From Microbacterium paulum (GTDB lineage Bacteria > Actinomycetota > Actinomycetes > Actinomycetales > Microbacteriaceae): DNA of 64,000 bases. Location of the stretch: positions 1 to 64,000 of the forward strand of contig NZ_JAAGRY010000007.1 of NCBI RefSeq assembly GCF_015707995.1, written 5' to 3'. Below, piece by piece: positions 8,560-18,234 of the stretch (positions are counted from its first letter, which is position 1; every line of letters starts with the position of its first letter). Both the position numbers and the translations under genes were made by a program. Under the pieces are notes generated by a model that was given only the letters and a program-made list of their open reading frames with translations, was not told the DNA's origin and made no database searches.

Positions 8560-10259
8560 GGCGTGGGGACCATCCAGCCGAGGATCGGGGTGGACTGCAG
8601 GTAGACCAGGCCCGTGAAGACGATCAGCAGGCCCAGGCTCCACCAGAGGAGCTTTCGGAACAGGTCGCCCTCCTTGCCGGCCATTCCGGCCGCTGCGGCG
8701 GCCACGGCGAGGTTCTGCGGTGAGAGCATCTTGCCGAGCACGCCGGCGGACGAGTTGGTGGCCGCCATGAGGACGGGGTCGAGCCCGACTTTCTGGGCCG
8801 TGGTGGCCTGCAGCAGGCCGAACAGTGCGTTCGAGGACGTGTCCGATCCGGTGATCGCCACGCCCAGCCAGCCGATGGCCGGCGACAGCAGGGCGAAGAA
8901 GCCGCCGGTCGCGGCCAGCGCCGCGCCGAGGGTGTGCGTCTGACCGGACAGGTTCATGACGTAGGCGAGGGCGAGGACCGACACGACGGTGACGATGGTG
9001 AAGCGCAGCTGGTGGAGCGTCGCCCCGTACGCCTCCAGCGCCCGGCGCGTCGGCAGCCGGTACAGGAGGGCGACGATGATGCCCGACAGTAGCAGCAGCG
9101 TGCCGCCGGTTCCGATGTAGCCGAGCTTGAAGACCGTGGCCACCGCCTCACCCGAGCTGTCGGAGACGTCCAGACCGGGCCAGGCGAAGGTCAGCGTCGC
9201 ATGCTCGGCGAGGAAGGCCTTCACCGGCGGCAGCTGCGAGATCGAGAACACCGCGATGATCACGACGTAGGGCATGACCGCGTTCCAGGTCAGGTTCGCC
9301 GGCGTGCGCCCGCTGCGGTCGATCCTGGTCGCGTCGGCGACCTTGACGACCGTCGTGGCGGTCTTGCCGCCGGTCGTGGGGACGGTTGCGCCGACGGCCG
9401 AGCCGGCGTTCGCGTCGGCGATCGCCGGCTCGAAGGCGACGGTGCTCCTGGGCGTCCAGAACTTCAGCGTGACCAGCACGGCGATCACGGTCACCACGGC
9501 GGCGACCACGTCGGTGATCTCGACCGCGATGAAGTTGGAGGTGATGAACTGCGACACGGCGAAAGCGACACCGGCGACGGTCGTGACCGGCCAGGTCTGC
9601 CGCACGCCGCGCCATCCGTCGACGATGAACACGAGGATGAGAGGAACGAAAACCGCCAGGAACGGCGTCTGGCGGCCCGCCATCTGCGAGAGCAGATGGA
9701 TGTCGATGCCGGTCACCCCCGACAGCGCGATGATCGGCGCGGCCATCGCGCCGAACGCGACCGGTGCCGTGTTGGCCAGCAGTGACACCACGGCCGCTTT
9801 GACCGGCGCCATCCCCGCGGCGATGAGCATCGCGATGGAGATCGCGACCGGCGCGCCGAACCCGGCGAGGGACTCGAGCAGCGCACCGAAGCAGAAGGCG
9901 ATGATGATGGCCAGGATCCGCTGGTCGTCGCTGATGGCGCGGATGCGGTCGCCCAGCACCTCGAACCAGCCGGTGACGACCGTCAGTCGGTAGACCCAGA
10001 GTGCGTTCACGAGGATCCACAGGATGGGCACGATTCCGTACAGGGCGCCTTCGAGACTGCCGCTGACGACCTGGGGCACCGGCATCCGCCACACCGCGAC
10101 GGCGAGAAGCATCGACAGCACGAGACCGACGAGTGAGGCTTTCCACGCCTTCACGCGGAAGACCCCCAGCAGCACGAAGAGCGTGGCCAAGGGGATGACG
10201 GCGACGAGCGCCGAGAGGGCGAGCGACCCGAACAGCGGGTCGAGGATCTGCTGGAACAT
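8556..10259 (-). CDS. lldP: L/D-lactate permease, LldP family
   Basis: A 567-aa membrane protein of the lactate permease family, importing lactate or glycolate with protons. Family features include FGALLESLAGFGAPVAIS and ALAATGGFFALLSPAIGWLG, and a C-terminal NSSAGVLGKMLSPQNLAVA segment. Start ATG 10259 is preceded by GAGGAG about 10 nt upstream; the upstream in-frame extension has no homology. It is transcribed from a clear sigma-70-like promoter (10324-10352) overlapped by a palindrome and forms a two-gene operon with the dehydrogenase. The divergent GntR gene is the expected regulator. Confidence 0.93.
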   Translation of the reverse strand: MFQQILDPLFGSLALSALVAVIPLATLFVLLGVFRVKAWKASLVGLVLSMLLAVAVWRMPVPQVVSGSLEGALYGIVPILWILVNALWVYRLTVVTGWFEVLGDRIRAISDDQRILAIIIAFCFGALLESLAGFGAPVAISIAMLIAAGMAPVKAAVVSLLANTAPVAFGAMAAPIIALSGVTGIDIHLLSQMAGRQTPFLAVFVPLILVFIVDGWRGVRQTWPVTTVAGVAFAVSQFITSNFIAVEITDVVAAVVTVIAVLVTLKFWTPRSTVAFEPAIADANAGSAVGATVPTTGGKTATTVVKVADATRIDRSGRTPANLTWNAVMPYVVIIAVFSISQLPPVKAFLAEHATLTFAWPGLDVSDSSGEAVATVFKLGYIGTGGTLLLLSGIIVALLYRLPTRRALEAYGATLHQLRFTIVTVVSVLALAYVMNLSGQTHTLGAALAATGGFFALLSPAIGWLGVAITGSDTSSNALFGLLQATTAQKVGLDPVLMAATNSSAGVLGKMLSPQNLAVAAAAAGMAGKEGDLFRKLLWWSLGLLIVFTGLVYLQSTPILGWMVPTP

Positions 10260-10323
10260 CCGGTGGTGACTCCTCATCGAGTGGGCGGTCGACGTCGACC
10301 GCCAGGGGTGTTTCGCTCGTGAG

Positions 10324-10352
10324 ATTGTCTGACAAGAACACAAGCCTGTCAA
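10324..10352 (-). promoter_or_regulatory. lldP promoter with overlapping GntR-type operator
   Basis: On the minus strand, TTGACA (10347-10352) is followed after exactly 17 nt by GACAAT (10324-10329), a near-consensus promoter. The perfect palindrome TTGTC-T-GACAA (10325-10335) overlaps the -10 box, as expected for a FadR/LldR-type repressor site. That the adjacent GntR protein binds here is inference. Confidence 0.7.
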
Positions 10353-10426
10353 GTATCCGGATGGGACGGTCATCATTAGGATGGCCTCACCCGCTCCGCA
10401 GCGCGGGTCGCTCGAGGAGGAGCCGG

Positions 10427-11110
10427 ATGCCGGCACACGTCAGAGCCGTCTCGATCATCGAGGCGGTCACCGAGGACCTTCGTCGGCGCGTCCTGGGCGG
10501 GCAGCTCGAGCCGAGCACCGCTCTGGCCGAGGCTGACGTGGCCGAGACCTACGACGTGGCGCGACCCACGGCCAAGATGGCGATCGAGAATCTGGTGCGC
10601 GAGAACCTGCTGCAGCGCAGTGCGCACAAGACGGCCCGCGTCGTGCGCCTGTCGCCGGACGACGCGCGCGACATCTACCTGTCCCGCGAGGTGGTCGAAG
10701 CCGAGGTGCTCCGCCGGCTCGCGCGCAAACGCCTCGCGCCGGAGCGCGCCCGCAAGGCCAACGCCGAGATCGCGATGCTGATCGATGCCTCGCCGGGGGA
10801 GGTCGTCGAACCGGACATGCGCTTCCACACGGCGCTGATCGACGCCATCGGCAGTCCCCGGCTGAGCCGCACCTACGGATCGCTCGCCTCGGAGGTCGTC
10901 TTCTGCATGTCGCAGGTGCAGGGGGCCTCGCTGCTGCCCACCGAGCTGATCGCGGCCGAGCACGAGCGCATCCTGGAACTGATCGAGGCGGGGGACGAGG
11001 ACGGTGCGGCGGCTCTTCTCGCCATCCACATCGGTCGCGCCCGCGAGCGCCTCGCCGAACGGCTGGGCGGCGTGGCCGGGCCCGAGGCGTTCGTCCCGCC
11101 CACCGTGTGA
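10427..11110 (+). CDS. GntR-family regulator (FadR/LldR-like), probable lactate repressor
   Basis: A 227-aa regulator. The N-terminal winged helix (residues about 10-75) has EDLRRRVLGGQLEPSTALAE, a GntR hallmark, followed by a FCD-type all-helical ligand domain in which DMRFHTALIDAIGSPRL and HERILELIEAGDEDGAAALL HIGRARERL are typical. FCD domains usually bind small carboxylates through a metal. Start ATG 10427 follows GGAGGAG at 10416-10422. It is divergent from the lactate permease operon and the intergenic palindrome fits its family, so a lactate-responsive repressor like LldR is the best guess; the effector is not shown. Confidence 0.85.
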   Translation: MPAHVRAVSIIEAVTEDLRRRVLGGQLEPSTALAEADVAETYDVARPTAKMAIENLVRENLLQRSAHKTARVVRLSPDDARDIYLSREVVEAEVLRRLARKRLAPERARKANAEIAMLIDASPGEVVEPDMRFHTALIDAIGSPRLSRTYGSLASEVVFCMSQVQGASLLPTELIAAEHERILELIEAGDEDGAAALLAIHIGRARERLAERLGGVAGPEAFVPPTV

Positions 11111-11128
11111 CCGCGCCGGCATCCTGAA

Positions 11129-11153
11129 AACTTGATATGTCCTGTATCAAGTT
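11129..11153. promoter_or_regulatory. Upstream HAIR-like operator of dnaK
   Basis: A perfect inverted repeat AACTTGATA-N7-TATCAAGTT. Its core CTTGATA-N7-TATCAAG has the 7-7-7 spacing of the HspR-associated inverted repeat (consensus CTTGAGT-N7-ACTCAAG). It ends 3 bp before the dnaK -35 box. HspR binding is inferred from the encoded hspR gene. Confidence 0.75.
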
Positions 11154-11156
11154 CAT

Positions 11157-11185
11157 TTGACACCGGCGCCGCCCCTGCGTATCGT
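11157..11185 (+). promoter_or_regulatory. dnaK operon promoter
   Basis: TTGACA (11157-11162), 17-nt spacer, TATCGT (11180-11185). It lies between two HAIR elements, one just upstream of the -35 and one just downstream of the start of transcription, a layout suited to repression by HspR. Confidence 0.75.
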
Positions 11186-11198
11186 GGAACCCGGATGA

Positions 11199-13133
<1,935 letters not shown>

Positions 13134-13144
13134 GAAAGCGGATC

Positions 13145-13714
13145 ATGACCAAGGACTTCGAGAACGAGGTCCCCGGTGACGAGGGGTCGGATGCCACGGC
13201 ATCCGGCCCCGACTCGCAGGAGGACTCCCTGACGGTCGACGACATCCTGGGCGCCGAGCAGACCGACGACGCTGCCATCGCCGAGGCATCCGATGAGGAC
13301 AAGGATCTGCTGCTGGACCTCAAGCGGGTGCAGGCGGAGTACGCCAACTACCGCCGGCGCACCGAGGAGCAGCGCGAGGTGGAGATCGCCCGCGCCACGG
13401 GGTCGGTCGCGAAGGGGCTGCTGCCCGTGCTCGACGACCTCGACCGCGCCGAGAAGCACGGCGATCTCGCCGATGGGTCGCCCCTCGCGGCTATCGCCGA
13501 GAAGCTCCGCGCCGTCGTGTCGCGGCTCGGTGTCGAGACCTACGGCACCGCCGGTGAGGCGTTCGACCCGCAGCAGCACGAGGCGATCTTCCACGCGCCC
13601 AACCCGGGTGGCGTGGCTGACGGCACGATCCTCGACGTCGTCGAGGTCGGCTACCGCCTCGGCGACATCGAATTGCGACCGGCGAAGGTCGTCGTGGCCG
13701 GCTCGGCCGAGTAA
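13145..13714 (+). CDS. grpE: Nucleotide exchange factor GrpE
   Basis: A 189-aa DnaK co-chaperone. An acidic N-terminus of about 45 aa precedes a long helix (LLDLKRVQAEYANYRRRTEEQ) that forms the dimer stalk. The C-terminal beta domain contains GVETYGTAGEAFDPQQHEAI and a VVEVGYRLGDIELRPAKVVV ending, both diagnostic of GrpE. It starts 11 bp after dnaK and precedes dnaJ by 8 bp. Confidence 0.97.
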   Translation: MTKDFENEVPGDEGSDATASGPDSQEDSLTVDDILGAEQTDDAAIAEASDEDKDLLLDLKRVQAEYANYRRRTEEQREVEIARATGSVAKGLLPVLDDLDRAEKHGDLADGSPLAAIAEKLRAVVSRLGVETYGTAGEAFDPQQHEAIFHAPNPGGVADGTILDVVEVGYRLGDIELRPAKVVVAGSAE

Positions 13715-13722
13715 GGGGAGCG

Positions 13723-14715
13723 ATGGCCAGTCAGGACTGGTTCGACAAGGACTTCTACAAGGTGCTGGGGGTGTCCAAGGACATCTCGGACGCCGATCTG
13801 AAGAAGGCGTATCGCAAGCTGGCGCGCAAGTACCACCCCGATTCCAACCAGGGTGATGCGGCCGCCGAGGCGAAGTTCAAGGAGATCAGCGAGGCGTACT
13901 CGGTGCTCTCCGACAAGGATCAGCGCGAGGAGTACGACCAGATCCGGGCGATGGGGTCGGGCAGCGCCCGCTTCCAGGCGCCCGGTTCGGGCGGCGCGGG
14001 CGGGTTCGAAGACGTCTTCAGTCGGTTCGGCCAGTCGCGCGGCGGGTCGTACCAGCAGGCCGACTTCGACGACCTGTTCTCGATGTTCGGGCAGCAGGGC
14101 GGCGGGTTCGGCTCGGGCCGGTTCGGCCAGTCGACCGGCGGGTTCCGCGGCTACGGCGGTCCGCAGCGCGGCGCGGATGTCACCGCGCGCACGACGCTGG
14201 ACTTCCAGACCGCGGTCAAGGGCGAGACGATCAGCCTCGCCGGCGAAGACGGCAAGCCGTTCAAGGTGAAGATCCCGGCGGGCGTGTCGGACGGGCAGAA
14301 GATCCGTCTGCGCGGCCGTGGGCGGCCCTCTCCCGACGGCGGCGAGCCCGGCGACATCGTCGTGCAGGTGACGGTGCGGCCGCACCCCGTGTTCACCCGA
14401 GATGGGCTGAACCTGCGGGTGACGGTGCCGGTCACCTTCACCGAGGCAGCGCTCGGCGCCACCATCGAGGTGCCGACGCTCGGCGGTGACCCGGTCAAGC
14501 TGCGGGTCGCTCCGGGCACACCCTCGGGGCGCGTGCTCCGGGTGAAGGGGCGCGGCGTGCAGTCGTCGAAGGGCACCGGCGACCTGCTCGCCGAGGTGCA
14601 GGTCGCCGTGCCGGCACACCTGGATGACAAGGCGAAGGAGGCTCTCGAGCGCTTCCACGAAGTGGAGCCGAAGGAGAACCCGCGCGCCGAGCTCATGGCG
14701 AAGGCCCGGGAGTAG
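13723..14715 (+). CDS. dnaJ: DnaJ-like co-chaperone without zinc finger
   Basis: A 330-aa J protein. The J domain (residues about 9-75) has YRKLARKYHPDSNQ with the essential HPD. A Gly/Phe-rich linker with FGQ repeats runs to about residue 150 and is followed by two beta-sandwich C-terminal domains (DFQTAVKGETISLAG, GVSDGQKIRLRGRG). The protein has no cysteine at all, so the four CXXCXGXG zinc motifs of classical DnaJ are missing; it is a type II (CbpA/DnaJB-like) protein although it occupies the canonical dnaJ position in the operon. The start ATG follows AGGGGAGCG. Confidence 0.93.
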   Translation: MASQDWFDKDFYKVLGVSKDISDADLKKAYRKLARKYHPDSNQGDAAAEAKFKEISEAYSVLSDKDQREEYDQIRAMGSGSARFQAPGSGGAGGFEDVFSRFGQSRGGSYQQADFDDLFSMFGQQGGGFGSGRFGQSTGGFRGYGGPQRGADVTARTTLDFQTAVKGETISLAGEDGKPFKVKIPAGVSDGQKIRLRGRGRPSPDGGEPGDIVVQVTVRPHPVFTRDGLNLRVTVPVTFTEAALGATIEVPTLGGDPVKLRVAPGTPSGRVLRVKGRGVQSSKGTGDLLAEVQVAVPAHLDDKAKEALERFHEVEPKENPRAELMAKARE

Positions 14716-14717
14716 CC

Positions 14718-15158
14718 ATGGCGACGGACGAGATCCCCGACGACGAGGAGCCGATCTTCGCGATCGCGGTCGCGGCCGAGCTCGCCGGAATGCATCCGCA
14801 GACGCTGCGGCAGTACGACCGGCTGGGCCTCGTCACGCCCGGGCGCACGCAGGGCGGCTCCCGTCGCTACTCGCTGCGGCACGTCAAGCAGCTGCGCGAA
14901 GTCGCGGCACTGTCGGCGGAGGGCATGAACCTGCCCGCCATCTCGCGTCTCATCGAGCTCGAGAACACGGTGAGGGGGCTCCGCGGGCAGGTGTCGGAGC
15001 TGGAGGGGCGGCTGCAGCGCGAGGCCGACCGACGCTCGCGCGTGTTCGCGGCGGGGACGACCGGCTCGGTCGTGACGCTCCGCCGCGGCACCCGGGTTCG
15101 GCGGGCGACGGAGGTCGTGCTGTGGCGGCCGGGCGGCCCGTCCGACGAGGTCGGCTGA
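14718..15158 (+). CDS. hspR: MerR-family heat-shock repressor HspR
   Basis: A 146-aa repressor whose MerR helix-turn-helix reads AAELAGMHPQTLRQYDRLGL, followed by the wing GGSRRYSLRHVKQL and a dimerisation helix. HspR from Streptomyces and Mycobacterium binds HAIR sites with DnaK as co-repressor. Three HAIR-type sites are present in this window: two before dnaK and one before clpB. The gene starts 2 bp after dnaJ, so it is autoregulated as the fourth gene of the operon. Confidence 0.93.
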   Translation: MATDEIPDDEEPIFAIAVAAELAGMHPQTLRQYDRLGLVTPGRTQGGSRRYSLRHVKQLREVAALSAEGMNLPAISRLIELENTVRGLRGQVSELEGRLQREADRRSRVFAAGTTGSVVTLRRGTRVRRATEVVLWRPGGPSDEVG

Positions 15159-15162
15159 CCGG

Positions 15163-16059
15163 ATGGCCTCGCGGATCGTCGTGCTCGGCAGCGCCAACGT
15201 CGATCTGGTGGTGCGTCAGCCACGTCGGGCCGAGCCCGGCGAGACCATGTTCGGATCGTCGTTCCACACCGGCCCGGGCGGCAAGGGACTGAACCAGGCC
15301 GTCGCGGCGGCGCGGGCCGGTGCCGATGTGGCGTTCATCGGTGCCGTCGGCGACGACGAGTACGGCGCACGGCTGCGTGCGGCGCTCGAGTCCGAGGGCA
15401 TCGACACCCGCGCCCTGCGCACGACCGGGCGCCCGACGGGCATCGCCCAGATCACCGTGACCGACGACGGCGAAAACGCGATCACCGTCGTCTCCGGAGC
15501 GAACGAGACCGCCGATCTGACCGGCGACGAGCGACCGCTCATCGCCGAGGCATCCCACCTCGTCGTGCAGCTGGAGCGGCCCGAGGCGCTCGTCGTCGAG
15601 GCGCTGCGCCATGCGCGGGCGCACGGCGTCGTGACCGTCCTCACCCCGGCGCCGGTGGGCGTGTCGCTCGACGAGATGCTCGCGCTCTCCGATGTGCTCG
15701 TCCCGAACGCCGGCGAGGCCGCAGTGCTCGCGGGCGTGACGGATTCCGAGGCCGCCGCGATCGCGCTCAGTGGCCACGCCCGCACCGTCGTCGTCACGTG
15801 CGGGGCCGACGGGGCCGTCGTCGCCCGCGGCGGCCGCGTCGTCGAGCGGGTTTCGGCGCGACCGGTGAGGCCCGTCGACACGACGGGAGCGGGCGACACG
15901 TTCGCGGGCGTGCTCGTCGCCTGGCTCGCGCAGGGCGTGGGTCTGGGCGACGCGCTCGCGGCGGCGACCGCTGCGGCGTCCCTCGCCGTCACCCGCGCGG
16001 CCGCCGCCGCCTCGATGCCCACCCGCGCGGAGATCGCCGCGGCGCTCGCCGCGGGCTGA
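15163..16059 (+). CDS. rbsK: PfkB-family carbohydrate kinase, ribokinase-like
   Basis: A 298-aa sugar kinase of the ribokinase/PfkB family. The N-terminal GSANVDLVVRQPRRAEPGET and GGKGLNQAVAAARAG form the substrate lid and sugar site, and the anion-hole and catalytic motif DTTGAGDTFAGVL contains the catalytic Asp. The predicted reaction is ATP-dependent phosphorylation of ribose or a similar sugar. It starts only 4 bp after hspR on the same strand, so it may be read through from the heat-shock operon. No ribose transporter is adjacent, so the substrate is not fixed by context. Confidence 0.85.
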   Translation: MASRIVVLGSANVDLVVRQPRRAEPGETMFGSSFHTGPGGKGLNQAVAAARAGADVAFIGAVGDDEYGARLRAALESEGIDTRALRTTGRPTGIAQITVTDDGENAITVVSGANETADLTGDERPLIAEASHLVVQLERPEALVVEALRHARAHGVVTVLTPAPVGVSLDEMLALSDVLVPNAGEAAVLAGVTDSEAAAIALSGHARTVVVTCGADGAVVARGGRVVERVSARPVRPVDTTGAGDTFAGVLVAWLAQGVGLGDALAAATAAASLAVTRAAAAASMPTRAEIAAALAAG

Positions 16060-16089
16060 CTCACGGCCTCGCCACGCGTCGACGCGGGT

Positions 16090-16305
16090 CCCCCGATGTG
16101 GGTCATCGTCGCCGGCTCCTCGACGAACCGCAGCCGGCCGTCGTCGCCGTTCGTCGTGATCTTTCGCATCGCGCGCTCCGACGTGCGCCTCTGGGCGTGC
16201 GCGATCGCGTCGCGCAGCACCTTGCGCGATGCCGTGCTGCCGGTCGCGAGTCCGCCCTCCGCGTCGAAGTGCTCGTCATAGCGGGCGACGGGGGTCAGGT
16301 CGCGG
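16090..16305 (-). pseudogene. DUF2252 remnant (internal fragment only)
   Basis: The minus strand encodes VARYDEHFDAEGG, then SRKVLRDAIAHAQRRTSERA, then a segment like MRKITTNGDDGRLRFVEEPA. This resembles the central part of DUF2252 proteins (the helix and the KLT..DG-R...PP segment). The N-terminal aspartate-rich domain and the C-terminal domain are absent, and no start codon with a signal precedes it. The frame runs into antisense ribokinase sequence. It is read as a decayed gene truncated on both sides; family assignment is from memory of the motif pattern. Confidence 0.6.
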
Positions 16306-16772
16306 AGGGCGGGGCCGGGGGCGGGGCGGATGCCGAGGCATCCACTCGTTCGTCGTCGGCCCGGCTGCTGCCGGGGAGCGGCGCGGCGAGCTTCTCGCCG
16401 AGGCCGAGGAAGGGGCTGCGGAAGTCCTCGGTGTCCGTCGTACTCCATGGGCATCATCGCGCGCGCGGTGCGCAGCTGCGGGGTCGCCTGCTGCACCTGT
16501 GCGAGTGCGACGACGAGCTCGGGGTCGTCCTTCCACACCCAGACGAGCACGCGCCCGCCGGCTCTGCGGAGCAGCATCGGCACCGCCTGGCTCATCGCCC
16601 ACGCGGCGACGCCGCGCCCCGCGCCCGGTCGCGGCGTGGCGCCGAGCGCGGCGTTCGCCTGCGCGAGCAGCATGCCGATCGCGCGCTTGCGGTGGCGGCG
16701 CCCGCGCAGCCCGAACGAGCCCGTGACGGGAACCCAGCGGGCGGGATCGGCGTCGGCCTGCAGGCGCATCAT
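16295..16772 (-). pseudogene. Hypothetical protein gene with an apparent +1 frameshift
   Basis: Starting at ATG 16772 or 16769 behind GGAGG, the frame gives about 110 aa (MMRLQADADPARWVPVTG, later GRVLVWVWKDDPELVVALAQ) as far as MPMEYD. There one extra base (near 16434-16438) throws it out of frame. Removing that base restores a coding-like continuation, DDTEDFRSPFLGLGEKLAA, that ends at a TGA at 16295-16297. I do not recognise a named domain. The change could be a true mutation or a sequencing error. Confidence 0.5.
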
Positions 16773-16807
16773 GCCTCCAGGGTAGGCGGGCTCTCCCCGC
16801 TGCGCGT

Positions 16808-16883
16808 CACTCGGGAGGGTTTCTGCACTCGGGAGGGCGCGGAGGTTGCGAACACCCTCCCGAACGCACTTCTCCTCCCGAAC
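16808..16883. repeat. Array of four CTCGGGAGG motifs, two direct and two inverted
   Basis: CACTCGGGAGGG occurs at 16808-16819 and 16826-16837. The complementary CCCTCCCGA is at 16855-16863 and CCTCCCGAAC at 16874-16883. The copies can pair in alternative hairpins. They lie in the roughly 220-bp gap before the glycosyltransferase operon, whose possible -10 box TAGACT is at 16930-16935. Confidence 0.6.
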
Positions 16884-16991
16884 GGCGCCCGCGCCGCGGT
16901 GCCACCGGGGCACTCGAAGACCCCTCGGTTAGACTCGAGGGCGCCGGCGCACCCGCCGGCGACGCCGCAGAGATAGGAAGCCACCGAACCC

Positions 16992-18230
16992 GTGACTCCC
17001 ACCGCGACACCGGATACCACCCCCGAACCAGACGCCGAGGGCTCGCCCATGCCCGACCGCTCCCCGCTGACGATTGTGATCGCCGCCGACACCTTCGCGC
17101 CCGACGTCAACGGCGCCGCCCGCTTCGCGGAGCGCCTCGCCGCGGGCCTCGCCGGCCGCGGCCACGACGTGCACATCGTCACCCCGAGCGTCGGGCACCG
17201 CAACCACGGCGTGTTCACCGAGCACATCGAGGGCCAGGACCTCACCGTGCACCGGCTGCCCGGCGTGCGCTGGCCCCCGCACGACTGGCTGCGATTCGTC
17301 TGGCCCTGGCGTAGCAAGCACTACGCGCGCAAGGTGCTCGACGCCGTCCAGCCCGACGTCGTGCACAGTCAGTCGCACATCGTGATCGGGCGCGGTCTCA
17401 CCCGCATCGCGCATCAACGAGGCATCCCCGTGGTCGCCACCAACCACGTGATGGCCGAGAACATCATCGACTTCACGACCCTGCCGCCCGTGCTCGACAA
17501 GATCGTCGTCAAGCTCGCGTGGGACGACGCCAAGCGCACCTTCGACATGTCGCGCGCCGTGACGACGCCCACCCGCAAGGCGGCCGAGTTCCTCGAGCAG
17601 ACGATCGACATCGAGGGCGTCATCCCGATCAGCTGCGGCATCGACAAGCGCAACTACACGCCCGACCTCACCCCGCGCGAGCACCACCGAGTGCTGTTCG
17701 TCGGCCGGCTCACCACCGAGAAGCACGTCGAGGTCACCCTCGGCGCCGTCGCGAAGCTCGCCCCCGAACTCCCGAACATCACGTTCGACATCGTCGGAGG
17801 CGGCGACCAGCGCCGCAATCTCGAGCAGACCGCGCAGCGCCTCGGCGTCCAAGACCGGGTCACCTTCCACGGTCGGGTGGAAGAGGACGAGCTGCGCGCG
17901 TCGTACGGCAAGGCGGACGTCTTCGCGATCGCCTCGATCGCCGAGTTGCAGTCGATCGCGACGATGGAGGCGATGGCCTCGGGCCTGCCCGTCGTCGCGG
18001 CCAATGCCGTCGCGCTGCCGCACCTCGTGCACGACGGTGAGAACGGATACCTCTTCGAGCCGGGGAACGTCGACGACCTCGCCGACAAGCTGCGCCGCGT
18101 GCTGACCGCGTCGCCCGAGGAGTACCTGCGCATGCAGCAGGCATCCCTCGACGGCGTCGAGATCCATGACATCGAGAACACGCTCGACACGTTCGAGAAG
18201 CTCTACCGCGGCGAACCGCTCGGAGCCTGA
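16992..18230 (+). CDS. GT4-family glycosyltransferase (MgtA/PimB-like)
   Basis: A 412-aa GT-B glycosyltransferase. The N-terminal Rossmann domain begins VIAADTFAPDVNGAARFAER with GHDVHIVTP. The C-terminal nucleotide-sugar domain has RVLFVGRLTTEKHVEVTLGA, DIVGGGDQRR and the acceptor motif EAMASGLPVVAA. It resembles actinobacterial mannosyltransferases acting on phosphatidylinositol or diacylglycerol glycolipids, probably using GDP-mannose on the inner membrane face. GTG 16992 follows AGGAAG at 12 nt; ATG 17050 is an alternative and removes a low-complexity Thr/Pro stretch. The donor and acceptor are inferred only from family resemblance. Confidence 0.85.
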   Translation: MTPTATPDTTPEPDAEGSPMPDRSPLTIVIAADTFAPDVNGAARFAERLAAGLAGRGHDVHIVTPSVGHRNHGVFTEHIEGQDLTVHRLPGVRWPPHDWLRFVWPWRSKHYARKVLDAVQPDVVHSQSHIVIGRGLTRIAHQRGIPVVATNHVMAENIIDFTTLPPVLDKIVVKLAWDDAKRTFDMSRAVTTPTRKAAEFLEQTIDIEGVIPISCGIDKRNYTPDLTPREHHRVLFVGRLTTEKHVEVTLGAVAKLAPELPNITFDIVGGGDQRRNLEQTAQRLGVQDRVTFHGRVEEDELRASYGKADVFAIASIAELQSIATMEAMASGLPVVAANAVALPHLVHDGENGYLFEPGNVDDLADKLRRVLTASPEEYLRMQQASLDGVEIHDIENTLDTFEKLYRGEPLGA

Positions 18231-18234
18231 CGCC

